64,000 bases of DNA from Haliclystus octoradiatus (taxonomy: Eukaryota > Cnidaria > Staurozoa > Stauromedusae > Haliclystidae), in assembly GCA_916610825.1 (NCBI GenBank), contig OU744450.1, positions 13,710,489 to 13,774,488 of the forward strand, in the 5' to 3' direction. Shown here one piece after another: positions 1 to 13,900 of the stretch (the stretch's first letter is position 1; each line of letters opens with the position of its first letter). A program made the translations under genes and the position numbers. The notes under the pieces were generated by a model, which did no database searches, was not told where the DNA came from, and worked only from the letters and a program-made list of their open reading frames with translations.

Positions 1-816
1 TTTATTGCAGAATTTTGTTTCATTTAAAATATTTTTGATGCTCCCATTCTTGAATATTTTATAACAAGAAGCAATATTATGCTCATTTTTCACATCTTTT
101 TTTACTTAAAAATTCTTTGTTTTAAAGGAATCTCAGTATTTTGATAGACTGCCATTAAAATGATATGATAATATTATCAGATGTTATCTATATATATTGC
201 AATACAGATTTGTTAATCCAAATCGAACGCGATCCGATCGTATCGTGTCGGATTCGGGTTGATATTTTAGCTCTTTTGACAGGATCGAAATTGAAGTGCT
301 TTTAAGGATAATTACAGATTTCGAAATTTGACTGAGTATTTGTAATTGTAATAATTAATGTGCTCTAGCTTCCTTTCAGCACATAAAATAAAGTTTTTAT
401 ATGTAGATATAGCTACCTTGAATGCATAAAATTGACCGGCTGCCTTTGAGCATGGTCTTCAAATATTCACTGAGTCACACCACTATTTGTAGCTTGAAAA
501 ATTGCATTTACTTTTCAACTTTTAGCCTGCAAGGCGCATTGGTCTATTTTATTCTTTTAATATGCCGTTCTCTATACAGCTCAATCGACTCAATTGATGT
601 GAAATGAATCAAATTTTTATGAAGGAAATGATTAAGATGTCTTGATTAATTGTATATCGTTTCAATATATATTGTGTCTCATGTTCTCCTCAAAAGTTCA
701 CTCTCCGTATGACACAGTGATAGTCAGCTTAGTCAATTGTTTAATTATTTTTGCTATTTTGTGATCTGAAAGGCTTATCACACAAGGTCTAGTACTGGAC
801 CTAAACTATTTGCTAA
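1..816 (+). repeat. Diverged 3' end of the ~3-kb Helitron-like repeat family
   Basis: This stretch follows, in the same order, the last third of the array units (compare 29240-30352): the run around 'ataacaagaag', the 'gatagactgcca' block, the 'gcgatccgatcg' block, the 'tttcgaaatttgactgag' block, and the final hairpin. It ends in an 18-nt hairpin at 785-802, then 10 nt, then CTAA at 813-816 followed by T. That fits the CTRR|T end of Helitrons. It is much more diverged than the array copies, and it lacks about 0.4 kb that in the units carries the tRNA-like block. An extra stretch near 425-590 is not in the units. The 61-residue open frame at 422-607 is not a credible gene. Confidence 0.8.
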
Positions 817-1891
817 TATGGGTACATGCATATATATATAGGTGAACTATAAAGCCAACTGGCTGTAGAGGGATTATTATATGGCATCATCATATTGTTA
901 ACAATACTGCATAATAGTTCTGATTGTCGTGACTTAGTTGGATCGACTTCTGAGGCCGATGTTATACTTGTGTCGTACATTCTGTAAGCCATGCCCGAGA
1001 ATGCGCAGTAGCACGCAGTCTACTTCTATATATTATGGTTTAAATATCTAAGAATCTGAGTTCCTTATTTGAACCAGCTCATCGTATGGTTCATCCCATT
1101 AGAGACATTCTGAATATGATTTGCACCGATCCATTGACCTTACTAAATATGATTTACAGTATGAGACTATAATAAATGTTCTATTCTAAAATCAACTTCA
1201 GTAAACTAACTGTAAATTAACTTTGTAGAACTGATGATATCTCATTATTTCAAAGCTCCCTCCGCTAAAGATAAATTATATCTATCTTCGAAAAGAGCCA
1301 CTGCTATTAAAAAAAGGAGTGGTAAAGGTGCCTTCTGTAGAGTGACATCGTCTACATTACATTTTTGCATCTTGGGTGTGTATCAAAAGTCATTTGGTTT
1401 ACGATCTGTATTATATTCATATTCAGCTACTTTTAATAACCCGTTCCTGAAAACATGTATATATACTTTTTAATCTGAATTATATGTTCAAGATGTTCAA
1501 GTTAATATAATATAGTCCGTTAGTATACGCAATTGGCCTGTACAGTCAACCGTTTAGGTATCCTTCTTTATTTAATCTGTTATTATTATTTCTGATACAT
1601 ATACAATGATTTGGTTTGGTTTCACTTGGTTTCATTCGGTACAATGAACATTTGAGTTGTTCAGCATGAAATACTTTAATTGTGTTTCGTAACTGCGTTC
1701 AAATTGTTCTTAACAATCAAAATGTCGAAGAATGTATTGAAATTCATGTTCTTACAGATTCATCCTGCTGAGTAACTTTCTGGACAACAATACATGAATT
1801 TCACTTCAATATTTTTCATTGTTGCATTTGGAAGATAAGCTAACTGAATTCGTTTCAGTTTTCGAAAAGTGAGATATCTGCCTGTTTTAGA
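817..1891. other. Upstream region of the TSP1/Ig gene, nothing else recognised
   Basis: This is AT-rich sequence with a short TA tract near 830-840. No coding region, RNA gene or clear repeat was found. The promoter of the gene starting at 1892 should lie here or farther left, but no convincing core element can be assigned. A pyrimidine-rich CAG at about 1850-1857 could be the acceptor of an untranslated leader exon. Confidence 0.4.
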
Positions 1892-1973
1892 ATGGCGAAA
1901 CCTACAAATATTTACTATTTAATAGCTATATGTCTTTTCGCTATAGAAGTCAACTGTGTCCCATTTTCCAGAG
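1892..1973 (+). CDS. Exon 1: start codon and signal peptide
   Basis: The ATG at 1892 opens 27 codons: a short polar start with one lysine, a hydrophobic core (YYLIAICLFAI), then a small-residue region (VNCVPFS) suited to signal peptidase cleavage. The exon ends in G at 1973, followed by the donor GTAAGAC, leaving phase 1. The exon is too short to stand as an open frame of its own, so it rests on the leader character and on frame agreement with exon 2. Confidence 0.7.
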
Positions 1974-4900
1974 GTAAGACCATTTTCAATTAAATCTCAT
2001 TTTTGTTAACGTCACCTTCTATAATAGAGATCAGTGTTGCTACTTGATCGCAAAAATTATAACTGATTCATGTCTCCTATGAATATATAACATTGACGCT
2101 TACTATTTAATTATATATTTATTACAGGTGGGTCGCATTGCTTCGAATGGATGGAATGGAGTAAGTGTTATGGTGAATTCGGAGATGGTGTGAGAACAAG
2201 AACACGACTTTGTCTCTACCACTATGGCTTTGAATCTGTAAGATATTTTACCAAATCATCAACATGTTCTACGGGTAAAGCCTGCCCTGCAGGTAAGAAT
2301 ATATTTAATTGATCTTCCAAGAAATCTTATCATCAAAATTTTCATAACAATGAAATACATTTCGCTTAGATACGATTTTCTACCAACAGAGCTTAATAGA
2401 GTGTTTGAAATATAATTCTTATAACACCATATCTAGCTGGTAAGGAATTTTGGGGCACTATTGGTTTGTGTCAGAAAGGAATCTCTTAAAATACACACAT
2501 GTTTAAAAATAGCAACCTGTTAAATATTTAACTCCTTGGGAAATGCTTCAAGCTAACTTAATGTATCAAAGTGAGAACAAAAAGCATCAGATATGTTAAA
2601 ATCGACATGCCATTGCCAAATTGTTGAAATCGATCTCAATCTTATGTAGCTTCTGTTACCATTATTGCAGAGTATCGTGATACCACAGTGCTTCACTTCC
2701 AATAACTTTTAACCACTGAATATATATCAAAGATTATACGATTAATTTATTATTGAACGTATTAATAATATTCACCCATAGTGATATGCAGCAATCCCGT
2801 TTCATTATATTCTTCATGATAACAAACTCGGGAAAATATGGTGTCATTCTACCCATTTAGTCGTAGTACTATATCACACACAGTGGTCTAGCTAAATTCA
2901 AGGAAGTAAATTACTTAAACCCGTCGGAAGAATAATTGAAATTGTAATTTGTGAGTAAAGCACCATAATCACTTGGATGATTATAACAATATAATCAAGA
3001 ATTTGTGAACATTGGTATTCGTTTTATATTTACAACTGTATTTGGCTCAGCGTCTAGTCACTTGAAACTTAGAATATGAACAAATATGTTGGAAGACACC
3101 AGTGAAGTGTGATAACCCTTTTCTAATCTATAACCAGTTTAAATATCAAGATTGTATATACTGTATTGCGGAAAGTAGTTCGAATCCTGAATTAATGATT
3201 TAAAATTCAATTTAAATTCCATGTTTTTTCTTACTAAAATGACCTTGGATCCAATTCAAACTGATAACGTTAGTATTTCCTAAGTAAAGATAGCTTTGTT
3301 GATATTATTTATATAGATTACATTGCAGTTTTCTATTTCCTATGCTTTAAGAATCTGTCAAAATTGTATCGACTAAATTTGACGGAAATTTTTGAAAAGT
3401 ATTTATTCTTGAGTTTCCAAACGCATAGACCAACCATTCAAATTGCAGTATTACGTTTGATTGCAGCTTCATACTTATGAATAAGGATTCGAGCGAATAT
3501 ATAGCCATAAAATGTATGGTTTTTTGCCTTACTAAGATTTTATTGCTAAAAATCAAAATTATAAACCTTTAAAAATGAAACAAGTGATAATGAAAATTTT
3601 TGTCATAACATTTAGCAAAGGGAGAAGAGCGATAATTTTGTAAAATAATATCTTCTTCCAAATATTTAAAACACTGCTCCACGTTTAAAAAATAATGCTA
3701 GTTTATCATACTTTTCATATTTCAAATGGCAGATCTTTCAATCTTTTATATAATCTATACCTACACACGCAAAACTCTGCGCGTGTGTTTGCGGTTCAAT
3801 TTCCCGCTAGTTTTCTTAATCGATATGCAAACAAAATATTTGTGATATATAGGAGGAATTGCTATTTTTCAATCGTGCTTCGGATGGGCTTCGATTTTTT
3901 ATTCCGCTTTTTGTATCGTACAATGAAAGAAAAGATAATATTTCGATTGTATTAATTGAATGGCTTTTACTTTCGATATCAAATTCCACAGGATGACGCA
4001 CTATTGAAAAAACGTCAACATAATGGAAACCTTTATTGTGGTTTTCATTGACTATTTCTTGGAATCCGATTTATCGACTCTTTTGTTTCATTTTTAGTTT
4101 CGATATTTATATGATTTGACCATGCTGAAATTGCATTGATAGATGAAGAAGACTTTCTCGACAATTTACAATTGTTACCATAGAAACTGTGAAATTAACC
4201 AGTCCAAAGTAATCCAGGCACGCGGTTGACTGATTGTCCGGCTCGGGCGAAATGGGCGGAGCGAGGCGACATTAAAGGATAGAAGTTAAGTAAAGGCACA
4301 CTAAAGTGGGGAGGCGCATGCGTCCCACATCAAAAATCGAAAAAGTCGTCCTGTAGAAGAGAGCAAGCAGATGGCAAAACAAATTTTTTGAATCGATTTC
4401 ATTGAAAACTGATTTTTAATTAATGTTTTAAAGCTCTCAAAATTGAAACATTTTTCAGCATTTACTAAAGCAGCCGCCAATATCAATATAAGCCTCATGC
4501 AACAGAGCGCCTTTTCAACGTGTTAACAATGGTCCGAAACGCACGAGGGCTGTCGACCACGAAGCCACAGACCACGTCGTTTTCATCGTCATTGCGATTG
4601 GGACGTGAGCAGCTCTAGTAGGAAAAGGGGAGTGGCGCGTTCTGCAAACAAGCTTGAATCAGAGCCAGCAATGACTTAACGCATGTGAAGACTGCATGGT
4701 GACGGAGGAGAGACCAGGACAGCGGAGGGGAGATGCAACGGAGCATTGACACGACTCCCAACATATCGCAAAAGATTAGGGGCAAGGAATCATAGACGGT
4801 GTGATTGTAAGGGGATTTGACCACCGGAGAGACTGCCGACCAGTATCTAAGGCCAGGGAGACCCGCTGGTCGCCAACTGCTGTTGGTTGTGAATTCGGTT

Positions 4901-7900
4901 GTAGTAATATGACAACGATCGCTCGTTGTTGTTGGTGTTGTTGAGATGGTGGAGGTGTTTTGGTGAGAACAAAACCGGCAACATCGGCACCAACAATTCA
5001 ACTAATAAGAAACACCAAACCCAAACACAAAACACTATTTCAACTCATTAACTGCCTTACATCAGACTACTGGTGCTTTACCCGCGAAGCCAACTTCGCC
5101 GACGCGCAAGTGGTGGTGCAGTTGAAAATTCAGGACATAGGACGGTTGGCTTTTGATGAGCTGAAAAAGTGCTAATATACCCAAGTGGGTGCCTGAGGAT
5201 CGATCATTTTCAATATATTCGTGATTGATATCATTTCATTTGTAAAAAAATTATATAAATATAGAAATGTTTAAGGATATTTCTTAGACAGCTACCTGCA
5301 ACAGTGGGTTCAGCAAAGTTAATACAAATTTTTGGAGCTTTTGTCGCAGCGTCCAATTCAGCGATCACTGTGTTGATCCAAAATTATACATAAAGGGAGT
5401 TGAAATGTAACGTTTTTGAAGTTGATGAGCTTGCACTATTGTTTTATTACTGTCTACTTTATAGTGATGCTCGAGCCCAAACAATTGATATTCTCACAAA
5501 AGTCTGGACGTGCACAATTTTAGCAGTCAGCGTTGTCACTACCATCTTAACATTTTTGCAGGAGTGTAAGGGGTTTGTAGATTCAGAGAAAGACATGCAG
5601 ATATTAAGGATCTGTTAATGATACTTTTCTATTATACCTATCGATAAAGATTTGAACATTTCTCTATAATTGTGTCTTCCAATAACTTATTATGGTATTA
5701 CCATGATATTTATTGCAAGTTATCACATCTTTTACTTTCGAATTCAATTGCTATGAATGCAACAGCGCTTGAATATTTTTGTCCCATACATTTTAGATGT
5801 AATATTACTTGTTTTTTATCAACAACATCTTATATTTAATATTTCTTGATTGTATTATTAATTTTTTCTTACGCTACATCTTATTTTGATAATTGAAATT
5901 TAATTGTAAAGGAGTCGAGTATTGTCCGCACCTCAGCCAGCTACTGCGCCATGGCATGTGGAAATTATCCAAATCAAAATGTTAACTATACTAAAAGTAT
6001 AAAGTGTTTGCAATGGATTGTTTTTTATCTACTTTTTTTATCCAGAATATAATAGCTTTTTTATCAGTAAAACTTTTGCTTGTAATCACATATAAACCTT
6101 GTCACTTAAATCACTCTAAATCAAACTTATAAAAACCTTTGTAATGTTAAAGCAGCATTGAAATATGCCTTTGCATCGAAACTACTCCTTCGTTAGTAGC
6201 ATATCAACAACATAAACTATACTCATCAGAATATTATTTTCTTGGCTTACTTGTTGTACGGCAAGAAATTAAGAAATAATAAATTAACAAAACTATACAG
6301 TCAACATAGATTATTTCCCTTTTATACTTTTATTTGCTTTCCGAAATGGAATGTATGACTACGTTGTCCCATGAATTGGTTGCTCATAACCCCCATTTCA
6401 CTTAGAAAAAATCTGAACAGTCGTAAATGGAAAAAGAAAGCTTGAAATGAAAAACGTCCCGAAAATGCTTGATAGATCATAGGAAAAGCAAGCATAAATT
6501 GATGGTGATTTACGACCAACAAGATTCATTCACCAATAAATCAGAATGTAATGCAAAAAAAGAGATATCCATCTTGTTTCTTGAAGTCATTCAAAGAAAA
6601 ATATTAATTATTTGCAACTTTGAACAAATAGATAAACGATCGGCTGTATAAATTCGAAACGGTTTTCATGACAATATATTTTAAATTTTCGAATGAAATT
6701 TAAATTGATTTACCTATAGCTAGGCTATCTTTAATTACGCTCCCCATTTATTTATGAAGTTAGAAACAATAAAAGTTCATGAAGAATTAGAAGAAAAATA
6801 TGAATTTAGCTGTCCATGGAACTGAAAAATGATAGATAAATCAGGAGATCAAGAGTACTTGTATCGGTAGCTTCTTGAGCATTTGATATTATCATTTATG
6901 ATATCATCAATTATGATCGATCCAACTAAAATAATTTGATAAATTATGCGTAGTACTATAAAAACTATATATGATATATACATTTGCTTCACGTTAAGGT
7001 ACGGCGTATAAGTATAACATATAATTCAAACAAAACTTATTTACCCTCTAAATACATTGATCGTCTGTGTATTTTTAATTCGTTCATTCCTACAGAAACG
7101 CAGGAACAGAAATAATAAACCCCACAGTTTTTAGTTAACTCATATTCCAGCCTAGCTATAATGAATGAAATGAACAAAAAATAAAGCAACAAATGAAACT
7201 CATGATTAAGTATACGTGATTTTATTATACACAGCAAAATCCTTCGCGGCTATTTAGAGACAATAAAGGTGTCTTTCAAGAAATTATTCCTACAAAACAA
7301 GACCATTTGAAGTTTTCCGTGTGGTAAGGAATTTTGTGTTATATCAATGCAATTTTTCCTAAATTAATTAACACCTTAAGGAGTTGAATAGTAATTAGAA
7401 TAAGACCAAAAAGCTTCGTTTTTATCAATATTTTCTTCAATAGTTAACACCTTTTTCAATCTTTTGAGTAGAATATGGCTATTAACTGATATAATTTTCT
7501 TGTTTCTGAATAGTTTCGTTCTAGAAAAACTACACACTTTCACACCCAGAATCCCTAGATATCTTTTATAAATAAATACTAATATCCCAATTCCCCTTAT
7601 ATCCAAATCCCTTTTGCATGAGCAAATTTATTTCAGTATCTATCCAAACACAATATGAACACAATCCTTTTAACTAATTTCGTAGTTATTATAATTCATA
7701 CAATCAACTTTATAAGAAATGATTAACTCTAAGAAGTATAAAAAACGAAAGTATAATAAGTACAACTATATTTAAAAGAATAAGAATAAGAAGCATACAG
7801 TAAATATAGAGTTAAAACATCATCACCAGATTGATGAAGCATTAATTAATAAATTATTAAATTATTAAAGATAGCATATATACTATACTTTGTAGATAAT

Positions 7901-10900
7901 GTAGGCTTAATTCTTAGTTCGTTGCAGAATGTTCCAACAAAATTGAAGTGGACATGATCATCCAATCCATTCCATTCATCATCATCTTAAATTCAGAATA
8001 GTTTATCCAACGTCTTGATATTGACCTTGTATTGTATCTGCTAGGATAATCGCATCTCTGAAAAAGAAGTAAAATTCCATATAAGTGACAGCAAGATCAA
8101 AAGGTGAATTAGTCGAAACAGCACTGCTGTAGGATCGGAATTATTTAATATTGACGCTAAATCTGATTCTACTTTTGTCAGCTCAGAAACTGTTAATACA
8201 TTCGAAAAACTATCCGAAAATCAATAACTTGTTCATTTAACTAATCCGATTTCATTTGAATTTATGTGCGCAGGAATCTGATTCTATTTAGTCACAAATA
8301 CTGTAGGCCTTTATTGACATATCTGCTGAGCAACTAACGTGGTAGATAAGTAGCCTGTTTGACTTCTGACAAAGAAGTAAACGTAACTATGCATTTCATA
8401 CTATAATTGTCTATACTATCACAAACGAAGAATAAATGAAATGGGAAGCTATTGGCTATTGGTAACTATATGAAACCTTTTGCTGTCGGCTTCGGCCTCT
8501 GGACCTCGGGTCCCTGTTCAGTAGACTTTCTATAAAAACAATAACGATTCATTATTTTGTTTTTCGTTTGATAGCCAATTAATTTATTAAATATTTGTTT
8601 TCATTTATTTAATTGTCAGGAGTAGATCAGTCTACAATATCAGTAGCTATATCTATAGGCCTACAATGGTTACAGTATTTACTACTTTTGACTTGGATTC
8701 CTACACACATAAGATAATAAATCTAAATCTATTACTTGTTGAGTTCATTTAATATGTTATGAAATCGGGATAATGTAATTTTTAATGTTGGTAGACTGAT
8801 AATAGGCTCACCTGCTTATTATTCAGTTGCAACACCGCTCATTGCGTGAACCAGGAACAGTATAAATAGATTCGTTCGAACTCAAAACAACAGATTTCCA
8901 AACGCTTGATCAGTTTATACGCCATCACCTATTTAATAGAATATGTGGATACATTTATAAAACAGTCTACAGTGTAAAGTAGGACTATGTAATAATAAGC
9001 ATACGGGCATATACGAATAACAATTGTAAAAGAAAGACAAATCTGCCTGCAGTCAAAATTAAAAGATGCTCGGCCTAACATACCTTTTCATTCTGATTGC
9101 TTGATAGAAATCATTTTCTGACGACCGAAATTGTTGTATGCATCATCGTGTTTGAGTAATATTAATTCTCCAATATAATCGCCAAGTAATACAGTATCAA
9201 ATTTGTTAAAGGCATTGTAGTTTGTAGCCCGGTAGATGCTGAACACTGTCTTCAGCCCAAAGTCACGCTCGAAATTTCAATGTCAAAGTTTGCATAGCAA
9301 ATTACCAACCGTCAATAGATGTGAAGTTTTTGGCAAGATTTCCAGCTGGGGTTTTGGCTAGATTCACACCATGGTCACACTGGTCTCTGTGATGTACCGC
9401 TAAGCGGAGTTGAAACCCAGCTTGATCAGTAATCATTGAAATTGTGACTCACGCAATAATTCCACATCTTGCCGCATGAATGTATTATTTTGCTCGATTG
9501 CAAATGTTAGATAGATATATATCATACAACGGTCATTGGATATAGTAGATACTGCGTCAACTCGACCATGGTTTGCGAAAAGCTGTCATCATTGTGTGGT
9601 GCCTCGTTTATGTGTAGCCTCATTATTACCACTATAAATACCTTGATAATCTTTAGATGTTTTAGTCTTAATCTTGTATGTACGCTAACGCTATCAATTG
9701 AATTATAATGAATTGCAGTTTATACTTTGTTGTCAGTTATTGAGTCACAACATTGGCGCAGTGGATGTCGCACCTGACTTGGTTTTTTTTTTTAATATCA
9801 TTATAAATTTTTTGTTATATAATTATGGCAGGATTTCGAGGGAGATTGCCCTCAGAGTTTGACCCTACTCAACTAAATGCGTACGATAAATATATTAAAT
9901 GGAGATCTGCTTTTGAAAATTATGTTTTAGCAACAGATATTGATTTAAAAACTCCACGAAAGCAACTAGCGATATTATATAATGTTGCGGGAGAAGAATT
10001 TAGGCAATTCTGTAAAAAGAACTGCAAGTTTACTATTGACACACCAGAAAATGTGGAAAATGTTTTAATAGAAATGGGAAATATACTCAAACCTCAACGA
10101 CGACATCTACAATATCGTTGCAAACTACTCGATTCCAAGCAAGGAACTGATCAATCGATTAACGAATTTTTACAAGCTTTACGAACAGCTTACGAAGAGT
10201 CTGGCTATACAGATCATAACTTGAACGGAGAATTATTAATACGGGACTTATTAATTAGAGGTATCAGAAATGAAGATGCAAAGCGGTTAATATTGCAACA
10301 AGATATCGATAAATTGACTATTACTGATTGTACCAATTTGATATCAACATTTGAGACTGTAATGATGAATAATCCGACAAGTAGTACAATAGAAGGTGCT
10401 GCAAGTGCAATTACTTACGACGACTGTAAATTTTGTGGTCGGTCACATGGTAAGGGAAATTGTCCCGCTTTTGGAAAGACATGTAATAAATGTCAGGCTA
10501 AGAACCATTTTGCAAACAAATGTAACAACTTCAAGAAGGATAAAAGCTCTACAGAAAAGAAATATAAAAAGTATAGCAAGAAAAATACGAAGGAGAAATT
10601 AGCTGCTGTTAATTTGGACAACGAAAGTGACTCATCGTCAGAAGAGTCCGCATGTGTTTCAGACATTTCATTCGCTGTTGATGATATTAAAGACAATATT
10701 ACTGGTAAGAGATTGTATGTAAACCTGTATTGTGCTGGCGAAGCATTGAAATTTCTTATTGATCCTGGGGCGACATCAACCATGGTCCCGGAGGGTTATT
10801 TACGTCAGGCAAAGGATTATAAGCCATTAAAAAACAATTATGTGCGTCCGTGGAACAGTAAGCCAATAAAGATTAGTGCTTCTGGCACGTTAAAACTGTC

Positions 10901-13900
10901 AGCATCGCCGCAGCACAGAGCTGTTAAAGTATTTGCTAAAAGCATTGCCAATTTAAAATGTCCGTTATTGTCTTACTCAGACTATCTCGCATTAGGTGGT
11001 ACACCAATAGCTTTACCTTCAGAATTTAATGTCGAAGTAAACACTGTTGAAACTTTAAGTAGTATTGGCTCGGCAACTATTCAAATTAAGTCCGACGCTA
11101 AACCTGTTGTTCAAGGTGCCAGGAAGTTAGCTTTTAGATTACATGATCCTGTTGCCAAGGAGATTAATCACATGGTCAAGGCTAAAATCCTCGAACGTGT
11201 TACTGGGCACAGTGAGTGGTTATCCCCTATAGTTGTCGCATGGCGAAAAAACGGCAAGCCCCGGATATGTGGGGATTTTAGAAGATTAAATGAATCAATT
11301 AATAGAGAACGTTATGTTATTCCTACTGCAGATACAGTGTTTTCTAATTTACATGGATCCACTGTATTTTCAACTTTGGATTTAGAATCCGGATTTAACC
11401 AGATCAAACTCGATGACAAGTCTAGTAATCTGACCACTATTTCAACTCACTGTGGCAATTATAGATATTTACGTTTACCGTTTGGCATTAGTTCTGCCCC
11501 TGAAATTTTTCAACGAACAATGAGTGATCACTTATCTGATTTACAGGGATGCTCAGTTTATATAGATGATATTTTGGTACACGGAAAAGATTTAGTCGAG
11601 CATAATGCTCGTTTAGATGCTGTGATGGCTCGTTTAAATACTGTGGGAGCGAAATTAAATAAAGACAAATGTAAATTTGCACAGAGTAAGTTACACTATT
11701 TGGGTCATATAATATCTGCAGATGGTTTAGCTCCCGATGATAACAAAATTACGGAGGCATTAAGTTTACCTCCACCTACAACTATTGATGAATCTCGTCG
11801 TTTATTGGGGATGATTAATTATCTGCAAAAGTTTTTACCGTCATTATCGACAAAAGTTAAACCTATTAGAGATATATTAAAAGGAAAGTTTGATTTAAAC
11901 GCTGTTAATTCTGCTTGGGATGATGTAAAGTCGGCACTTCGTAATGTAGCAACTACTTCTTTCCGTTTTTATAATACTAAATCTGAAACAGCAATACTTT
12001 CTGATGCTAGCCCATATGGATTAGGTGCTTGTCTCTTACAGCGTGATAACTGTAACAGTGAATGGAGGCCTGTTATGAGTGCCAGTCGTTCACTTACTGC
12101 AACTGAAGAAAAATATTCACAGATGGAAAGAGAATTACTCAGTATTGTATTTGGTGCTACCAGATTTCGACAATTTATACTTGGAGGAGATGTTGAGTTT
12201 TGGACGGATCATAAGCCATTGGAAGTAATTTGGACTAAACCATTTGATGATATTCCACCAAGACTACAGCGCATGATGTTACGTTTAGCGCCTTATGGGG
12301 CAAAAGTTATATACAAACCAGCCAGAGAAGAAATGAATCGTCTGGCAGACACTCTGTCTCGAAAGCCGACGTCTGTAGAACGGCAGGAGATTACTGACTG
12401 TGAGTATGAGCAAATCGCAGCGGTTGTTCGTGAATCTGCTGGTACATTATTATTCGATGACTTTATTACAATAGATGATGTAGCTCAAGAGACATTATCA
12501 AGTAACGCGTTAAGTATAATTATTGATGCTATTCAAAATAATAATTGGTCTAATTTATCTGAAGTTTTTGATAGTTTCTTTAAAGAGAGACATAATTTAA
12601 CCGTAATGGAAAAACCTCGTTTATTATTAAGAGGTACTCAAATTGTTATCCCTTCTGTATTGCGTGAACGTTTAGTTAAAATCGCTCATGACAGTCATTT
12701 AGGTGTGAAGGGCACCATAGCTCAGCTATCATCCGTTTGGTGGCCCGGTATAACTGCCGATGCTAAGGCGGCTGTTGCCCGCTGTGAACATTGCATTGAA
12801 TTACAGGATAATTTACCAAATTTAGAATTACAGCCCTCTGGTGTACTTCCACCATGGCATACTGTTGCTGCAGATATATTCCATGTGAACAAAAAAGCTT
12901 ATTTATCTGTTGTGGATTATGGATCCCGTTATCCGGAAGTTTTTCCATTGACATGTGAAAAACATGAAGAAATTATTGATGCTTTTGAACATTTATTTTG
13001 TGTTAGAGGTCCAACTTGTGAGATTATGACCGATAATGGGTCTCAATTTACCTGTAAAGAGTTCAAGAGATTTTGTAAGGCCTGGGGTGTGAGAATTAGA
13101 CACTCTGCGCCACGTTATGCCAGGTCTAATGGCATGGTTGAACGGTTCCATCGCACTTTCAAAAGACGTTGGCATAGCTGCGACCATTTAGCTGATAAAC
13201 AACGTTTAAGACGGGTTTTATTTTCATTAAGGACATCATACCATCGAACTATCGGCACTACACCGTTACATGCTTTAATGGGTAGGAAACCTATAACTCA
13301 GATTCCCGGATTATTATATAATAAAACTGTTAATACTGAACATCAGATCGCTTCTAAAATCGCAATGAAAAATATGCACGATAAGAAAAATAATGTATTA
13401 AAATTATCTACTCCTAATATTGGCGAACGTGTTACGATCCGTACAGGTAATACATTAGTAAGCGGCGAAGTAAAAAGTACAACACCTAGACGTGTTGAAG
13501 TTATTAATACGGAGAATGGGAATACTCTTGTTCGCGCACGTGCGCAAGTTATTACGCCAACTCGTCAAACAGATATAACTCGTGTTACTGAACCATTAGA
13601 CTTACAACGTACCACTAGGTCTGGCCGTGTATCCAAACCACCAGTAAGATTGGATCCTTCAGATCCATCTACTTTTCAATAAATTAAAATAAATATCATA
13701 ATTATTGATTGTAGCATTATATTTAGCTTATTATTCAACCTAAGCATTTATGTTACTAAATTGATCATTAATCACGTTTTGGTTCATTTTCATTTAAATA
13801 AATGATCGTTGTTATTATATACACAATCTACTATATTTACTTTTAATTTCGAATTTACCATTAATTTTATTTTAATATTTACTTTAAAAGAAAAGGCGAG

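Larger units (their letters stand above)
2293..9594. other. Left part of intron 2
   Basis: This is AT-rich, non-coding-looking sequence from the exon 2 donor to the gypsy insertion. Apart from the more GC-rich patch annotated separately at 4190-5190, I recognise no gene, RNA gene or repeat family. The short open frames (for example near 3350-4000, 5400-5620, 6320-6650 and 7040-7600) show no domains or splice structure and look like chance frames. Confidence 0.5.

Noticed and set aside
4301-4498. Minus-strand frame with a leader-like start
   Set aside because: There is no downstream domain, cysteine pattern or splice signal, and it lies in a region of unusual composition where long frames arise by chance.
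10493-10783. Minus-strand and alternative-frame ORFs inside the gypsy Gag-Pol
   Set aside because: They overlap the zinc-knuckle and protease regions of the real frame and have no features of their own.
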